DNA from: Juglans regia
Lineage: Eukaryota > Streptophyta > Magnoliopsida > Fagales > Juglandaceae
Direction of reading: 5' to 3'
DNA: 64,000 nt
Assembly: GCF_001411555.2 (NCBI RefSeq)
Contig: NC_049916.1
Span: 11,807,945 to 11,871,944 of the forward strand
Position numbers and translations under genes: made by a program. Under the pieces are notes generated by a model that saw nothing but the letters and a program-made list of their open reading frames with translations, was not told the origin of the DNA and ran no database searches. This document shows positions 11,243 through 22,212 of this stretch, in pieces (position 1 is the first letter of the stretch; the number at the start of each line of letters is the position of its first letter).

Positions 11243-11755
11243 GCAAGTTAACAGGAAACTTCCACACAGGTTAATGATGCATGCATGGCAGTAAAAACAT
11301 GAATGCATAATCAAATCATAAGTAATCATAGCATAACTTGACATACAACATAACATAACTGGCATAACTTAAACTGAAACTGAAGCTTAGCGTGAATGTG
11401 ACTTGAAACATAACATGGACTTGAAACATAGCATGAACGTGAACTTGAAATCTTGAAACATAGCATGAACCTGAGCATGACATAACATAAATGTGAACTT
11501 GGAACATAACGTAAACGTATACATAACATGAACTTGAAACATATTATTGTCTCATGGGATTACCATGATTGCGTGAACGTAAACTTGAACATAACATAAC
11601 GTGAAACATGACTTGAACTTGGAATCTTATTCAATAGGCTTAATCATTAAAGTGACCATATGGGTGCTACACAGGTCCCCTTGAGCCATGTGTCCCTGCC
11701 GATTACCGCATCACATCACAGGTTTCTATACCAGCTGTGAGTGCGTTAATACGTA

Positions 11756-11908
11756 CTCCACAGTTGTTGTGGCCCCACGTATTCTACGTGTCACAATTGC
11801 TGTGTCTCACGTAGTGTATGCTCCACAGTTGTTGTGGCCCCATACTTCATGCTCCACAGTTGTTGTGGCCCCATGACTTATCTGTTTGTGCCACACTTGC
11901 TGTGGACA
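11756..11908 (-). repeat. about 32-bp minisatellite of CCACAGTTGTTGTGG hairpins, LTR B
   Basis: ctccacagttgttgtggcc recurs three times, with two diverged units (cacaattgctgtg and ccacacttgctgtgg). It corresponds to 6676-6826 in LTR A. Confidence 0.75.
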
Positions 11909-14900
11909 CACGTAACATAATGTGTGGCACCATCGGCGTTAGTGCCTGGCGCGCTCCGGTGACCAGCTAATTAGGCCCCATTCGCAACCTGTTGACTGTA
12001 CTTCGTCAACCCAGGGAATTTCACACCTATTTAGACACTCCAGCGTGAACAAAGGAGTTCCACTAGGATATTACCCCATCCTAGCGCTTAGGGTCGTGAT
12101 TAACATGAATAACTTACGTGACGTAACATGAACGTGGCATAAAAGACAGAAGTCCTGACGTAGCATAACGTGACATGAACCAAGATGACATACATGACAT
12201 ACTTCAAGACATAAATGTAACAGAGAACAATTCATAATATGCAACATTTCGTAACACGGCATACCATATAACTGACAACATTTCTTAACATGGTGTAATA
12301 TGTGACAGTGAATATTACGTGACATGAACTACAAGTAACAGATGACATACTTAACTTAACATGACATACTTGCAATGTATAGCAATACGTGACATAATAT
12401 CTTGTGTAACAGATGAGTAATTCATGACAGTATAAATTCTGTGTCACAGATAAATATGTAATGACTTGGCATGGCACATATGATAACATGCATGTATACA
12501 ATTTAGTTCCCTTACTGATCACTCATACACATTAAACTGATAGTAAGTTAAAAGCTAACTTACCTCTATCTTCACGCTTCGAGACAAAACTCAAGTGCGA
12601 TCACGAGAAACTGAAAGTAACGATTCTAAAAATTAGAACTTAATCACTAACAATTAGGAATATGGATAAATATCAACTTAGAGTAAAATTACCATTTTAC
12701 CCTCTACATGTGGGAAAATGACCATTTTACCCCTAACTTAAAGATTTTGCATCCTAACTCCAAAAATCACCAAAATTTACATACCTCATGTAAATTTTGT
12801 CCTAAGCTCAAATATCAATTCAGAAAAATTTAAAATTAAACACAACCATCAAAACTCTATATGGCCGAAACTTACAAGGCTATTTCCTTTGCTTTTTGTT
12901 GTAATTCTTTCAAATCTCAAAACTCATGATTAAACCAAAAATTTCTTCTACTACACTCATAACATATTCCTAAGAATAATCATGTTTTGAATCATGAACA
13001 AAAGTCATCAAAATCACTAAAACCATACTTGAACTCTTTGGTTTTTCTTCTAAGTTCAAAACAGATTTTTGTTTCTAACTTGTTTTGATCAACCTCTTGA
13101 TCGATGACTTATAAAGAAGTGATCTTCAAACCAAAACATCACATGGTTCAAAAAGGTGTCCTAAAACAGATCCAAGCTTCAAACTCAAGATCACATGGGT
13201 AAACATCAACCAAAACATAAATTTAGCCAAGAACATCATCACTTTGGCCTAACCGAATATCTCAATGCATAAAATTTCATATCTTCGAAACTAACATAAA
13301 ATATCTTCAAAATAACATTCTAACATGTATATAAGATGCTTAGGATCTTCCAATAAAAATATCAAAGCCATTGGAATAAGATTAAACCATAAAAGATTTA
13401 AACTTTCTCAAAACAGAAACTGTTTTTCCTCTTCCAGTTTCTAAGTTTCTAGACCTAAGAAACTATTTCACCAAAACTTTTAATCATGCAACAAATCCTC
13501 AACCAATAATCATATACACATGTTAACAGTACTCCATAAAAATTTCGGACCAAGATCTATTCATTAGCTTGGTCAAAAACTCCAAAATATAACACACTCT
13601 CTAGTTTATCGCCCAGAATGACCTTTCTGGGGTCTAAACAACTTTTGACCAATCAAATGATATCCAAATGGAACGAATAAGGTATCCACGTAAACTAGAC
13701 TCCAAAAGAAAGAACTTTAATGAAGGAATAGTTGCGAGAAAACACATGAAAAAGCTTCGAAACAGGCGTTCAAAAGAGGTACGAAAAACTGTCCGAGAGT
13801 GTCTTTTGTGTTCTATGAAGGAAAAATGTAAAGGAGAGCTGCTTTTCGTGGGAAGTGGACTGAAGAGCCTCTTACACAAGTTATGGGAAGTGATAGGACT
13901 GAAGGAATGGTTGAGTTTGCCTCTTCTTCTAATAAAAATCAGACCAAGATCTTTTCTCAAGGTGGAGTGTGAGAGTGAAAGAGTGAGGTGGCCCTTTAGC
14001 TTTGTCTTTCAAGAACCTTCTAGGCCCTTCTTGTAAAGATCTGGCCAGCCAAGTGGGGGTACAAAACTTAGCCATGAAGCAATCCTATGGTGACCAAATT
14101 CGTGGGCCTTAATGGGCCTAAACCGAATGAGCCTAAATTTTGGAGTTTAAAAAGGGTTTGGGTTGCTATCAAGCCCAAATCCAATATCACTTGGTCCAAT
14201 CAATTTTTCAAGGTTAACAAGGTTGGATAATGATGTTCTAACACAAATTTGAAGGATTAATAGCATGTGGAAGTGATTTAATCAAGTGATTAAACACAAT
14301 GCTATAAATCGGATTAGAAAAGGTTTAGAGGCCAACTTTAGGGTTTTGAGGAAACCGTTTAGGGTTTCGATTTCAACAAAGCTTTTGGGCTTTCAATTGG
14401 ATTTCCACTATTCAGGGTTTTACTAGGATGGAAATCCTCTTTGGTCTGGCACAATTTGATTGATCAGACGAAACAAAGTTTGCTTAGGTGGCATGATCTC
14501 ACACCTTGATTCCTTCAAATCCAACAAACGTTCCTCAAGGTGCCAAGTGTCTAATATTATTCACTAAGTGTGGCTAAAATCTTGCCAAGTATCCAAATAA
14601 AATTTCTCTAATCTAATTTGGACATTCCACACTGTGATTTTGAAACACTGCAATTGGTGCGCTTACCGAGATTACTATTCACTCCAAAAAAGTGAATCAT
14701 AAAATTAACACTAAAAAATTTCTAAATATTCATATTAACCTACAGTGAAAATCGTTTACTGAAATTCAACCTCGAAGTGCCCCTAAAAATAATTTCACAA
14801 TTTCTAACAGACATTTCGTCCGGAATTATGAAAATAGGATATTGCGCCATAAAATTCTAAATAATCCACTGAGTCTAATGGCGTGGACCATAATGCATTC

Positions 14901-15090
14901 TGACACTTCTAACCACCTCAAATAAATAAAACTCATATTTCTAGCACCATAGTGAGTGATAACACTGACTATGTTGATAGACTAAAACCTATGCGATTGG
15001 TCAATTCATAAAAACTTATGGGGTTTTTACGAGATTCCTAAAGTCAATAGAAATTCCACCAATGAATTTCTAGCGGGTTGTTACATAGCT

Positions 15091-15182
15091 TCCGCTATTG
15101 CCTGTCCTCCATCCAATGGAGGGTTTCCAGCCTCCTGGTCTCTACGTCTCAAAGAAGTATCCTCACGTCGATTTCGTCCCAT
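15091..15182 (-). pseudogene. gag N-terminus of element H
   Basis: The minus-strand Met at 15182 opens MGRNRREDTSLRRRDQEAG and GGQAIAEA, then meets the TSD of LTR B. The frame resumes at 10767 with IRQMTKVVRQS. An upstream in-frame Met exists at 15281, but that stretch looks like leader sequence. The GG-AIAE...VVR arrangement parallels the start of element E gag (GGLAEVVRLLTDML). Confidence 0.75.
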
Positions 15183-15415
15183 GGTTTCTCCCTTCTCCTG
15201 AAACGCATAAAACCAACGTAGGTCAGCCTCCTTTCCAAAGAAGATGGTTTTCTGTCTACTTGCATTCGCGATCCTTAGCACGTACTTCCCTTCTATTCCT
15301 ATCTCTTCAAAGATTCAAGCCTATAGCTATAAGATTAAAGCCTATAACTACATATCTCAAACCTAATTAGTGGTACCATGCATTCCTAGGACAATGTGTG
15401 GGTTTACCCAGTGAC

Positions 15416-15433
15416 GTAATTGCTCTAATACCA
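15416..15433 (-). promoter_or_regulatory. primer binding site of element H (tRNA-iMet type)
   Basis: The minus strand reads TGGTATTAGAGCAATTA, one change from the classical TGGTATCAGAGC complement of initiator tRNA-Met. It lies six bases inside the LTR end at 15440. Confidence 0.85.
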
Positions 15434-16061
15434 TGCCTCTGTGGTGCCCCCAACCCCTAATTGGGATTTTACAGTGACTGAAGTGCCAGGACATGCAACA
15501 CAAAGCTACATACCCCTCGTATATGACAGATATGATGCAATGCACCTATGTGTACTAGCAGTATGAAATAAATATCACAGCAAAAAATGTAAGGTTCGTG
15601 TACAACTAAGTAATGCTTAAAGCAGTTGCATTAGCACATGGTACCGTAAGGCTAAACATGACCCAAACATTGTCTTAACATAACATCCTTTTCAAAAAGT
15701 ACTAGATAATATTTTCATTGTCTTGCAAAATATAAGTATTGATTCCAAAACAAGGGACCATTTTTGAAAGTAAGTTTTAAACCTTAATGATTTTCCTAGT
15801 ACAAGCAACATGGTCCCTTTTAAAAATAGCAGGGCACCCCCCCTTTAGGTCTTTTTTTTTTTCCTTTCAATTGTCCTTGCCCTAATTAAGCAACCTCTTC
15901 AACTCCTTGAAGAGCTGTAAAACCTTAGTGATAGAATGGTTGGCGGCCTTTAGTCTATCTACAAGAGAGAGCTCCGATGAGCTCTCAGTTCCCTTCGATG
16001 CCTCCTTGATTGTCAGGGGTACCAACCTTTTGCACTTCCCAATGAGGGATTTCTTCGTATC

Positions 16062-16144
16062 CTGTTACAACTTCTAACATTTCGGGTGGGAAATAGTAGT
16101 GAAAACTACTACAATGAGATTTTGAGAAATCTCAGTAAGTAAAC
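16062..16144 (-). other. conserved palindrome and acceptor-like site, LTR H
   Basis: On the minus strand, CTTAC precedes TGAGATTT, CTCA, AAATCTCA (16134-16115, perfect 8-bp stem). A weaker hairpin (TAGTAGTTTTCACTACTA) follows, then TTGTAACAG ending at 16062 and GATACGAAG. The order is the same as in the A family with a different stem sequence. Confidence 0.5.
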
Positions 16145-17966
16145 ATACAATATACAATAGTTAATATAAGCATACAATATACAATAGTTAATATAAGCAT
16201 ACAATGATAAATCATGAAATGTGTGCATTGACATGTACTTGACTTAAGACTTGACTTATGCAGCTTGAGCTTTTTCAAAACATGAGACAAAGATCCTTAG
16301 ACTTTTAGAAAAACATTTTTTGACATCATTTTCATATTGATCATTACACATTCATATCATATCATTTCAAGTGAGCTCATGGCCTTGTTCATTTCATATA
16401 ACATATGGTGGACACATCACGACTCCTTTAAGCACCGCGTGTTCTTGCTAGTTACCACACCACCAACGGTCCGTACACCGCAATGAATACATCTTATTCA
16501 TATTCATTATAACATGACAATACTTCATCAAGTTATTTCCCTTAGTCATGGCACCCACTAGCGTTAGGTGCTACCTCGCTTTGGCATCCTTTCCAAAAAG
16601 ATCTATTCGAGGTATGCCAAAGGTTCTTTGTCGGCCTAGGGGTTACCATTCCATTCTTAAGCACTCCAGAGTTAATAGAGGTGTTCCACTAGGACATTCC
16701 CCCGTCCTAGCATTTGGGGTCGTGATAAAACATGTGCTTGACTTTTGAAAAATATCGTTTACCCAAATGCATGTGACATAAGATTTAAGACATGTTTTTT
16801 CTTACAAAAGACATGTGACGTATAAAATGCCGTGTATGCATGAACAAGCATATCACATTCGGTTTCATGGCATGGTAACATGATACGTAGGCAGTATCCA
16901 AAACATATTACAAAGAAAACATCAAAACGCTCAAACCAAACATACACAAACATGCTTGGCCGAAACTTATAGGGTTCATTACCAAGTGAAATTCATCTTT
17001 AACATGCATCAAGTCTGAAACATAATAGAATATACATCATGGAAAAGATAATCACATAATCTGAGTTATGAAAACATGGCAATTTATCACACAAGCTAAA
17101 ACCCTAATCTCTAGTCGAAACCCTAAATCACATAAAATCATACCATAACATCATGCAAACCGAATCCCTAATACACGTGATCTTAGCATGGCATCATGCA
17201 AACTGAAACTTGTAATCATGGCATGTTCTAATGCAACTCACAACAAGATATTTGTTCACAAAATTACTAAATAACAAACATACACAATACCAAATAAGAT
17301 GAAAGATGCACACAAGTATATACATATGTTAACCAAAAATAGGTTTACTTACAAAAATCCATCGAAATATTCACTAGCAAGATGTAATAGAGTTTATATG
17401 ACTTATTAGAATAAGGGTCTAACCCTAATATGTGTGTGCGTGTGTGCTAGGGTTTGTCATTTGCTCAAGGTGATTCTTCAAGCATTCGGCTCAAGGGTTT
17501 AGAACACAAAGATGTTCAAGTTCATGTGACTGTGGCTAGGTCATGAACATGTGAGTAGTGAACATGTGTCATGGCCGAATGCCTTGAGGATATGAGTCCT
17601 CAAACTTTCAGTCTCTTCCCCTTGGAAAACCCTAGGATATTTCAAAGATGAAATGACCCCTGATGTGAGTGCATGTGTGTTCTAGGTAATCATCCCATTC
17701 GAGATTTTCATCTTCATGGTGTAAGCGTGTATGTGTTTCTAAGAAAGATGATAGAAACGTGAATCTCTCCATGGGGTTCATTCTTTGCTTGGAATCATGG
17801 CCCTTCTTGCTTGTGGAGAGTGTTTGGTCGTTGTTTGGTTGGAAGGAAAGTGTGAGAAAGTGAGAATACCACTAAGTGTTCGTGTAGAGAGCTAGAGTGT
17901 AGAGAGAAATTGTTCAAATCTGAAAATGGTAAGAAGAAAAGGCATGGGCATGTGGCTTGTGGCCTT

Positions 17967-17973
17967 CTTATAA
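17967..17973 (-). promoter_or_regulatory. TATA-like box of LTR H
   Basis: The minus strand reads TTATAAG, followed by about 120 bases rich in CT runs (TTTCTCTCTACACTCTAGC). It is a candidate promoter only. Confidence 0.35.
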
Positions 17974-19244
17974 CCTTTCCCTCTTGACACGATTGGTCAC
18001 TCAAATTTCATTGCATGTTGGACATGTGGCATGGCCTTCTTCCCCTTTGGCCGAAATCATCATCATTGGGTGGCTTTAGGAATTGCAAAGGCCACCTTGA
18101 AAACTAGCGTGTGTCTTGCCCCGGGTTAACCCAAAGTCTCTCTTGCCCATCTCCAAAATGTCTAGGTTCAATGTACCTCAAACACATAATGTAAAAAGGC
18201 ACAAGACCCCTTCATCTTCCCAATAAGGAGTGTGTGCATGCATGCCAAGTGGCATTGATGTGGGGAGGGTGTGTGTGTGCCACCCCGTTTCTCTTTTCCC
18301 CATGACGATTCTTCCTCTTCCCCATGTTTGTCTCTTCCTTTTCCCCATGCGTATTCCCTAGGTGGATTCTCAATCCCCAAAGTCTTCTAGAATCCCTAAA
18401 CATGACATGTGGCAAGTGAGGGATGGTTAGATGAGTGTGGTGAACTCCTAGGGTTAGGAGGGTAATTTCATGTGGTGCCTCTTCCATTTCCCTAAGGCAA
18501 ATCTTCTAGAACCTCTCTTCCACCAATGAGTGAGTGACAAATCGCATAAAGATCTGAAAATGCCCTTGGGTGGGCATGTGGCCTAAGAATTTGAAATGCC
18601 TCTTTGTGTTCCCCATGTAAATCCTTAGGAAGATCAACCTTTGCTCTTCGCAAAGTGTTATTCCCCATGCAAAAATCTCTTGGGACTCTTCACATTGACA
18701 AGTGGCGTGAGGTGGAGGTGCATTGAGAGTGTGAGTGACATGTTGGCTGAGTGGCCCTTGGCCTCCCCTCGGTGAATCTCATGATGTCTCTTCTAGAACC
18801 TCCATGCATAGTTGACAAGTGGCAAGTCCAATGCCTTGTCACTAGGGTAGGCATGCAAGCCTCCCTCGGATTTCCTAAAACCCTATTCTCTCTCCCCTTA
18901 TCCCACTATCACGTCCATGCCTTGTCACTAGGGTAGGTGTGCAAGCCTCCATGCATGCGCGACAAGTGGCACAAGCCACATGGTATTGGGCATGACCTAT
19001 GGTCCTTTAGAGTTTTTGGGCTTAAGCCCACCTTGTTGCCAAACATTCAAGGGCTTAAGTGGCTCTACTCTTGGGCTTTGGATGCCTAATATTGAGGCCC
19101 AAGGCCTTAATCACTCCATGCCTAATCCATGGCCCTTAATAAAATAAAACTTAAGCAATGAAATACAAATGATAAATCTAGCTAAGTTCGGGTTATTACA
19201 AAAGTTGTGTTTTGTAATTCATATATTGTAATTTTGTATTTTGT

Positions 19245-19259
19245 AATGTAATGTATAAA
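19245..19259 (+). repeat. 15-bp LINE target-site duplication, left copy
   Basis: aatgtaatgtataaa is repeated exactly at 32632-32646, directly after the A-rich LINE 3' end. Confidence 0.88.
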
Positions 19260-19336
19260 AATGCTCTCAGGTGTTCTTTCTTTCTAGAGAGAGAGCGACA
19301 TGCATGACCCTTTAGGTTTAGGGTTTCCATTCTTCT

Positions 19337-20645
19337 ATGGCTGTCGCTGGGGGCCTCCTAGACCCTCTGGCGCCGGTTGCTCGTCCTAGGACTTTTGTAG
19401 ATAATATTTCTCACACACCTCAGCCTATTCTTGAGGTTGTGGTGCCATTCAAACACCCTAAAGTTGTTGATGGTGAGTTTTTCGTGCAATTTACCAAGGA
19501 GGAATTAGAGCTCTCGACACAACCTTTTCAGTTTGCCATTGTTCTTAAATTCTTTCGGCAATGCCCTTCGTTGGATCAGATCAAATGTTTTATTAATGGA
19601 CATTGGGGCTTGGAGACTCAGCCTGTGGTCTCAGCCATGAGGAAACTGAGACACATATTTGTTCGGTTCGCTAATGAAGATGACTTTCTTAAGGCTCTAT
19701 GCGGGAGAGTTGTGATGTGGAAGGTGTGTCGTACCGAGGTTTTCAATGGACTATAGATTTCTATGAAGAGGTTGAACCAGAATTAGCGCCAGTCTGGTTG
19801 AATTTGTTGGTCATCCTCCAAACTTTTATCAGGACTCCTTTCTTCACAACATTATAGCTCCTATTGGTACGTATCTTCGCTGTGATAATGCTACTCATTA
19901 TGCTACTCGCATGGATGGTACGTGTGTTTGTGTGTTGATGAATGTTGCCCAATCTCTGTTCTCTCATGTATGGATTGGATCTTCTAATAATCTCACCAAT
20001 ATTAGCCACGAAGTTGAGTATGAGACCTTGCCTGCTTTCTGCGAGAAGTGTTGAGTGAAGGGACATAATCGTGTGACCTGCAAAGCCAAGGAGAAAGATG
20101 AATAGAAGAAGGAAAATAGATGTGTATGGATCTCGAAAAATATAGCTGTTCCGGAAGCTAAAATATAACAATGTTGAGAATCCTGTGATTGCCACACATA
20201 TGGAGGAGGTTTCTGTGGAGGTTATGAAAGAGGCAGGGACATTAAAAAATTCTAGTGCGAATGTGGTTTTACAGGACCCTTTAAAAATTTATTGCCAATT
20301 GTTGTATATGAGGGAGGGGAAACTAGTGAAAGGAATCAGGCCAATGCAACTAGTCATATGTTACTGGAGATAGAGGTATTGGCTTCTGAGGGAGAGGAGC
20401 TATTGTCATCGCTTAATCAGATTGTTATTGAGATTCAGGCTGGTGCAGGTTCGCTTGAGGAAGATGACAACGTTAATGAAGTGGACTTTGTTACTAGATC
20501 AGATGATGAGAAGGGCCTTCCTCACCCTAGAAAGGAACGTGATGGTTCCTCTGATTCTGAATTGGTGCTCAGGATTGAGCTGAATAAACATATCTTACGA
20601 AGCTCTACTAAGGCTTTAAGCAGGCCTTCTAAAGCTTTGTTATGA
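19337..20645 (+). pseudogene. LINE ORF1: RNA-binding protein with DUF4283-like region and CCHC knuckle
   Basis: The first 139 codons (19337-19756) have the DUF4283 layout (PLDQIKCFINGHWGLE-type and MRKLRHIFVRFANEDDFLKA blocks). A frameshift follows near 19750. The second block (LPAFCEKC, stop, VKGHNRVTC at 20040-20081) is a CX2CX4HX4C knuckle with a stop codon just after the second Cys. The acidic C-terminal part (20292-20645) is open. The stop TGA at 20643-20645 overlaps the ORF2 ATG at 20642. ORF1 proteins of plant LINEs bind the element RNA (family knowledge). The start is the first Met 77 bases after the element 5' end. Confidence 0.8.
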
Positions 20646-21590
20646 TTGATAAGTTGATGTATTGGAATATTCAAGGGCTTGGGACCTCGAAAAAATGACT
20701 ATGTCGTTATTAAAATTTCATAAACCAAAACTATTAGCGCTGGCGGAACCATTTCGCCATGATAATCAGTTGGATAATTGGAAAAATACTTTGCAGTTTG
20801 CCGAATGTTATTCAAACACCGGGAATTCTGGCAAGTTATGGGTGTTTTGGGAGGCAGGCATCCAGGTGGATATTATGGGTGTTTCTAATTAGAAAGTTAT
20901 GCTGCTAGTCAATTCTTCTATTCTACTTTCTTTGATATATGCTAAATGTCGTTATTTGGATCGTAGACCATTGTGGTTGGAATTTCTTGATTTCAATCAA
21001 CTTAATCTTCATGTCATTATTGGAGATTTTAATGTGTTGTGGGATGATAGTGAACGTCGAGGTGGACTTCCTAGAATGTCTCGAGCTATGGAAGATTTTT
21101 GCAATTTTATCGATGATTGTGGCTTCGTTGAAGTTCCGTTTTTAGGAAATAAATTTTCCTGGTGCAATGGTCAGAGTGGTTTGGCTAGAAGCTGGGTGAG
21201 ACTTGATAGAGCTCTTTGCAACAAGAGTTTCTTGGATAAATTCCCATCGGTTAAACTGAGCTATCTACCTAGAAGGTCCTCAGATCATTCTCCTATGGTT
21301 TTGGGACTCTTGGCACATCTTATGAGGCATTGTCCGACCTCTTTTAAATTTCAACGTATGTGGACCACACATGAGGATTTTTGGAGATGTGTTTCAAGCT
21401 CTTGGCAGGAAGTTACAGGTAGCTCTGGCCTATGGAAGTTAGCTGAGAAATTGAAACATCTGAAAAGGAAGCTACAAATCTGGAATAAGGATGTCTTTGG
21501 GTGGACTGAGAGACATATTAAAGCTTTAGAAGAGAAAATTGAGGAAGGTGAAACCAGATTGCAGAGGTTTATTCTGAAACAGTGGAAGGT
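20642..21590 (+). pseudogene. LINE ORF2, apurinic-like endonuclease (EEP) domain
   Basis: It opens with MIDKLMYWNIQGLGTS. A frameshift lies in a run of six A at about 20689, then the frame continues to 20890 (one TAG) and from 20899 onwards. Catalytic blocks visible are YWNIQGLG, LHVIIGDFNVLWDDSERRGG, SWVRLDRALCN and RSSDHSPMVLGLL, so the Asn/Asp (GDFN), Arg-Asp (RLDR) and SDH motifs are in place. In these elements the domain nicks target DNA to prime reverse transcription. A further frameshift at about 21590 leads into the RT part. Confidence 0.85.
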
Positions 21591-22212
21591 GATTTATTGG
21601 CCTCCAAAATTGAGTTAGACGTTTGGCTGAAAAGAGAGGATATGCGGCTTGCTCAACATGTCAAAAATATCTGGGTGGCACAGGGGGAGGTTTCGGTTTC
21701 CTTTTTCAAAGCCCTCCAGTCTCGGAACCATAATATGATTCATGAAATGCACCTTAATGATGGTCGGCTTCTCTCTTCACCGATCACTATTCATGAAGAG
21801 GCGTGTTTATATTTTGAGGCATTTCTGCGGAAGCATATAGGTAGCTCTTTGCCTAATCTTTCTGATTTAATTTCCTTGGAAGTAACCGATGATGAGAATA
21901 CAACGCTTTGTGGAATCCCATCTATCACTAAGATTAAAACTGCACTTTTCTCCATCCCCATGGATAGTAGTCCTGGGCCGGATGGGTTTGGGTTTGGTTT
22001 CTTTTAGCATTGTTGGTCCATAGTTCAGTAGGACCTTACAGATGAGGTGCGTGAGTTCTTCAGTGGGTTACCCTTGTCTACGTTTTACACCTCATCTTTC
22101 ATTGTGCTTATACCAAAGATCCCTAATCCGAAGTCATTTCGTAATTTCAGACCGATTAGTCTATGCTCGGTTGTTTATAAAATTTGCTCTAAGATTTTGG
22201 TGGCTAGACTTA
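21582..22212 (+). pseudogene. LINE ORF2, start of reverse transcriptase
   Basis: It contains RNHNMIHEMHLNDGRLLSSP, IKTALFSIPMDSSPGPDGFG and, after two stops, FIVLIPKIPNPKSFRNFRPI and SLCSVVYKICSKILVARL, the RT motifs 0-2 of plant LINEs. Solo LTR D interrupts it at 22213, and homology resumes at 26808. Confidence 0.85.

Larger units (their letters stand above)
10773..15085 (-). mobile_element. solo LTR B (4.3 kb), A family, B/E subgroup
   Basis: On the minus strand it starts TGTAACAACCCGC (15085) and ends GGCGTCACA (10773), with TSD tagct at 10768-10772 and 15086-15090. It is inserted in the same orientation inside element H gag. Its closest relative in the window is LTR E. The donor position that reads TTTTGTAAGTG in E reads TTTTTCATGTG here (about 13743-13753), so the donor is lost. 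The twin hairpins at 11221-11242 and 11183-11205 and the CTAGGAT/ATCCTAG hairpin (12063-12084) are intact. Confidence 0.9.
471..19200 (-). mobile_element. Tekay/Del-like Ty3/gypsy retrotransposon (element H), 5' LTR plus decayed gag-pol, nested by three solo LTRs
   Basis: Read on the minus strand, the order is 5' LTR (15440-19200), iMet-type PBS (about 15416-15433), gag, protease, RT, RNase H and the start of integrase, then a break near 471 with no 3' LTR in the window. The domain order PR-RT-RH-INT is that of Ty3/gypsy, and the gag zinc knuckle and RT wording fit the chromovirus Tekay/Del lineage (inference from the family). Gag is interrupted by solo LTRs B, A and C. Removing each with one TSD copy rejoins homologous gag sequence, which fixes the insertion history. 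Many stops and frameshifts show an old, dead copy. Confidence 0.88.
15440..19200 (-). mobile_element. 5' LTR of element H (3.8 kb)
   Basis: On the minus strand it starts TGTAATAACCCG (19200) and ends GGGGGCACCACA (15440), followed by the PBS. It shares several blocks with the A family: the CTAGGA hairpin plus GGGGTCGTGAT (16689-16720) and the CTTACTGAGATTT palindrome (16115-16134). A TATA-like TTATAAG (17973-17967, minus) precedes a CT-rich leader. A donor-like TTTTTGTAAGT lies at 17352 and an acceptor-like TTGTAACAG at 16062. The partner 3' LTR is not in the window. Confidence 0.85.

Noticed and set aside
13634..14036. Overlapping frames of 108 and 122 codons in LTR B
   Set aside because: They lie on opposite strands of the same LTR stretch, show no family resemblance, and are disrupted in LTR E.
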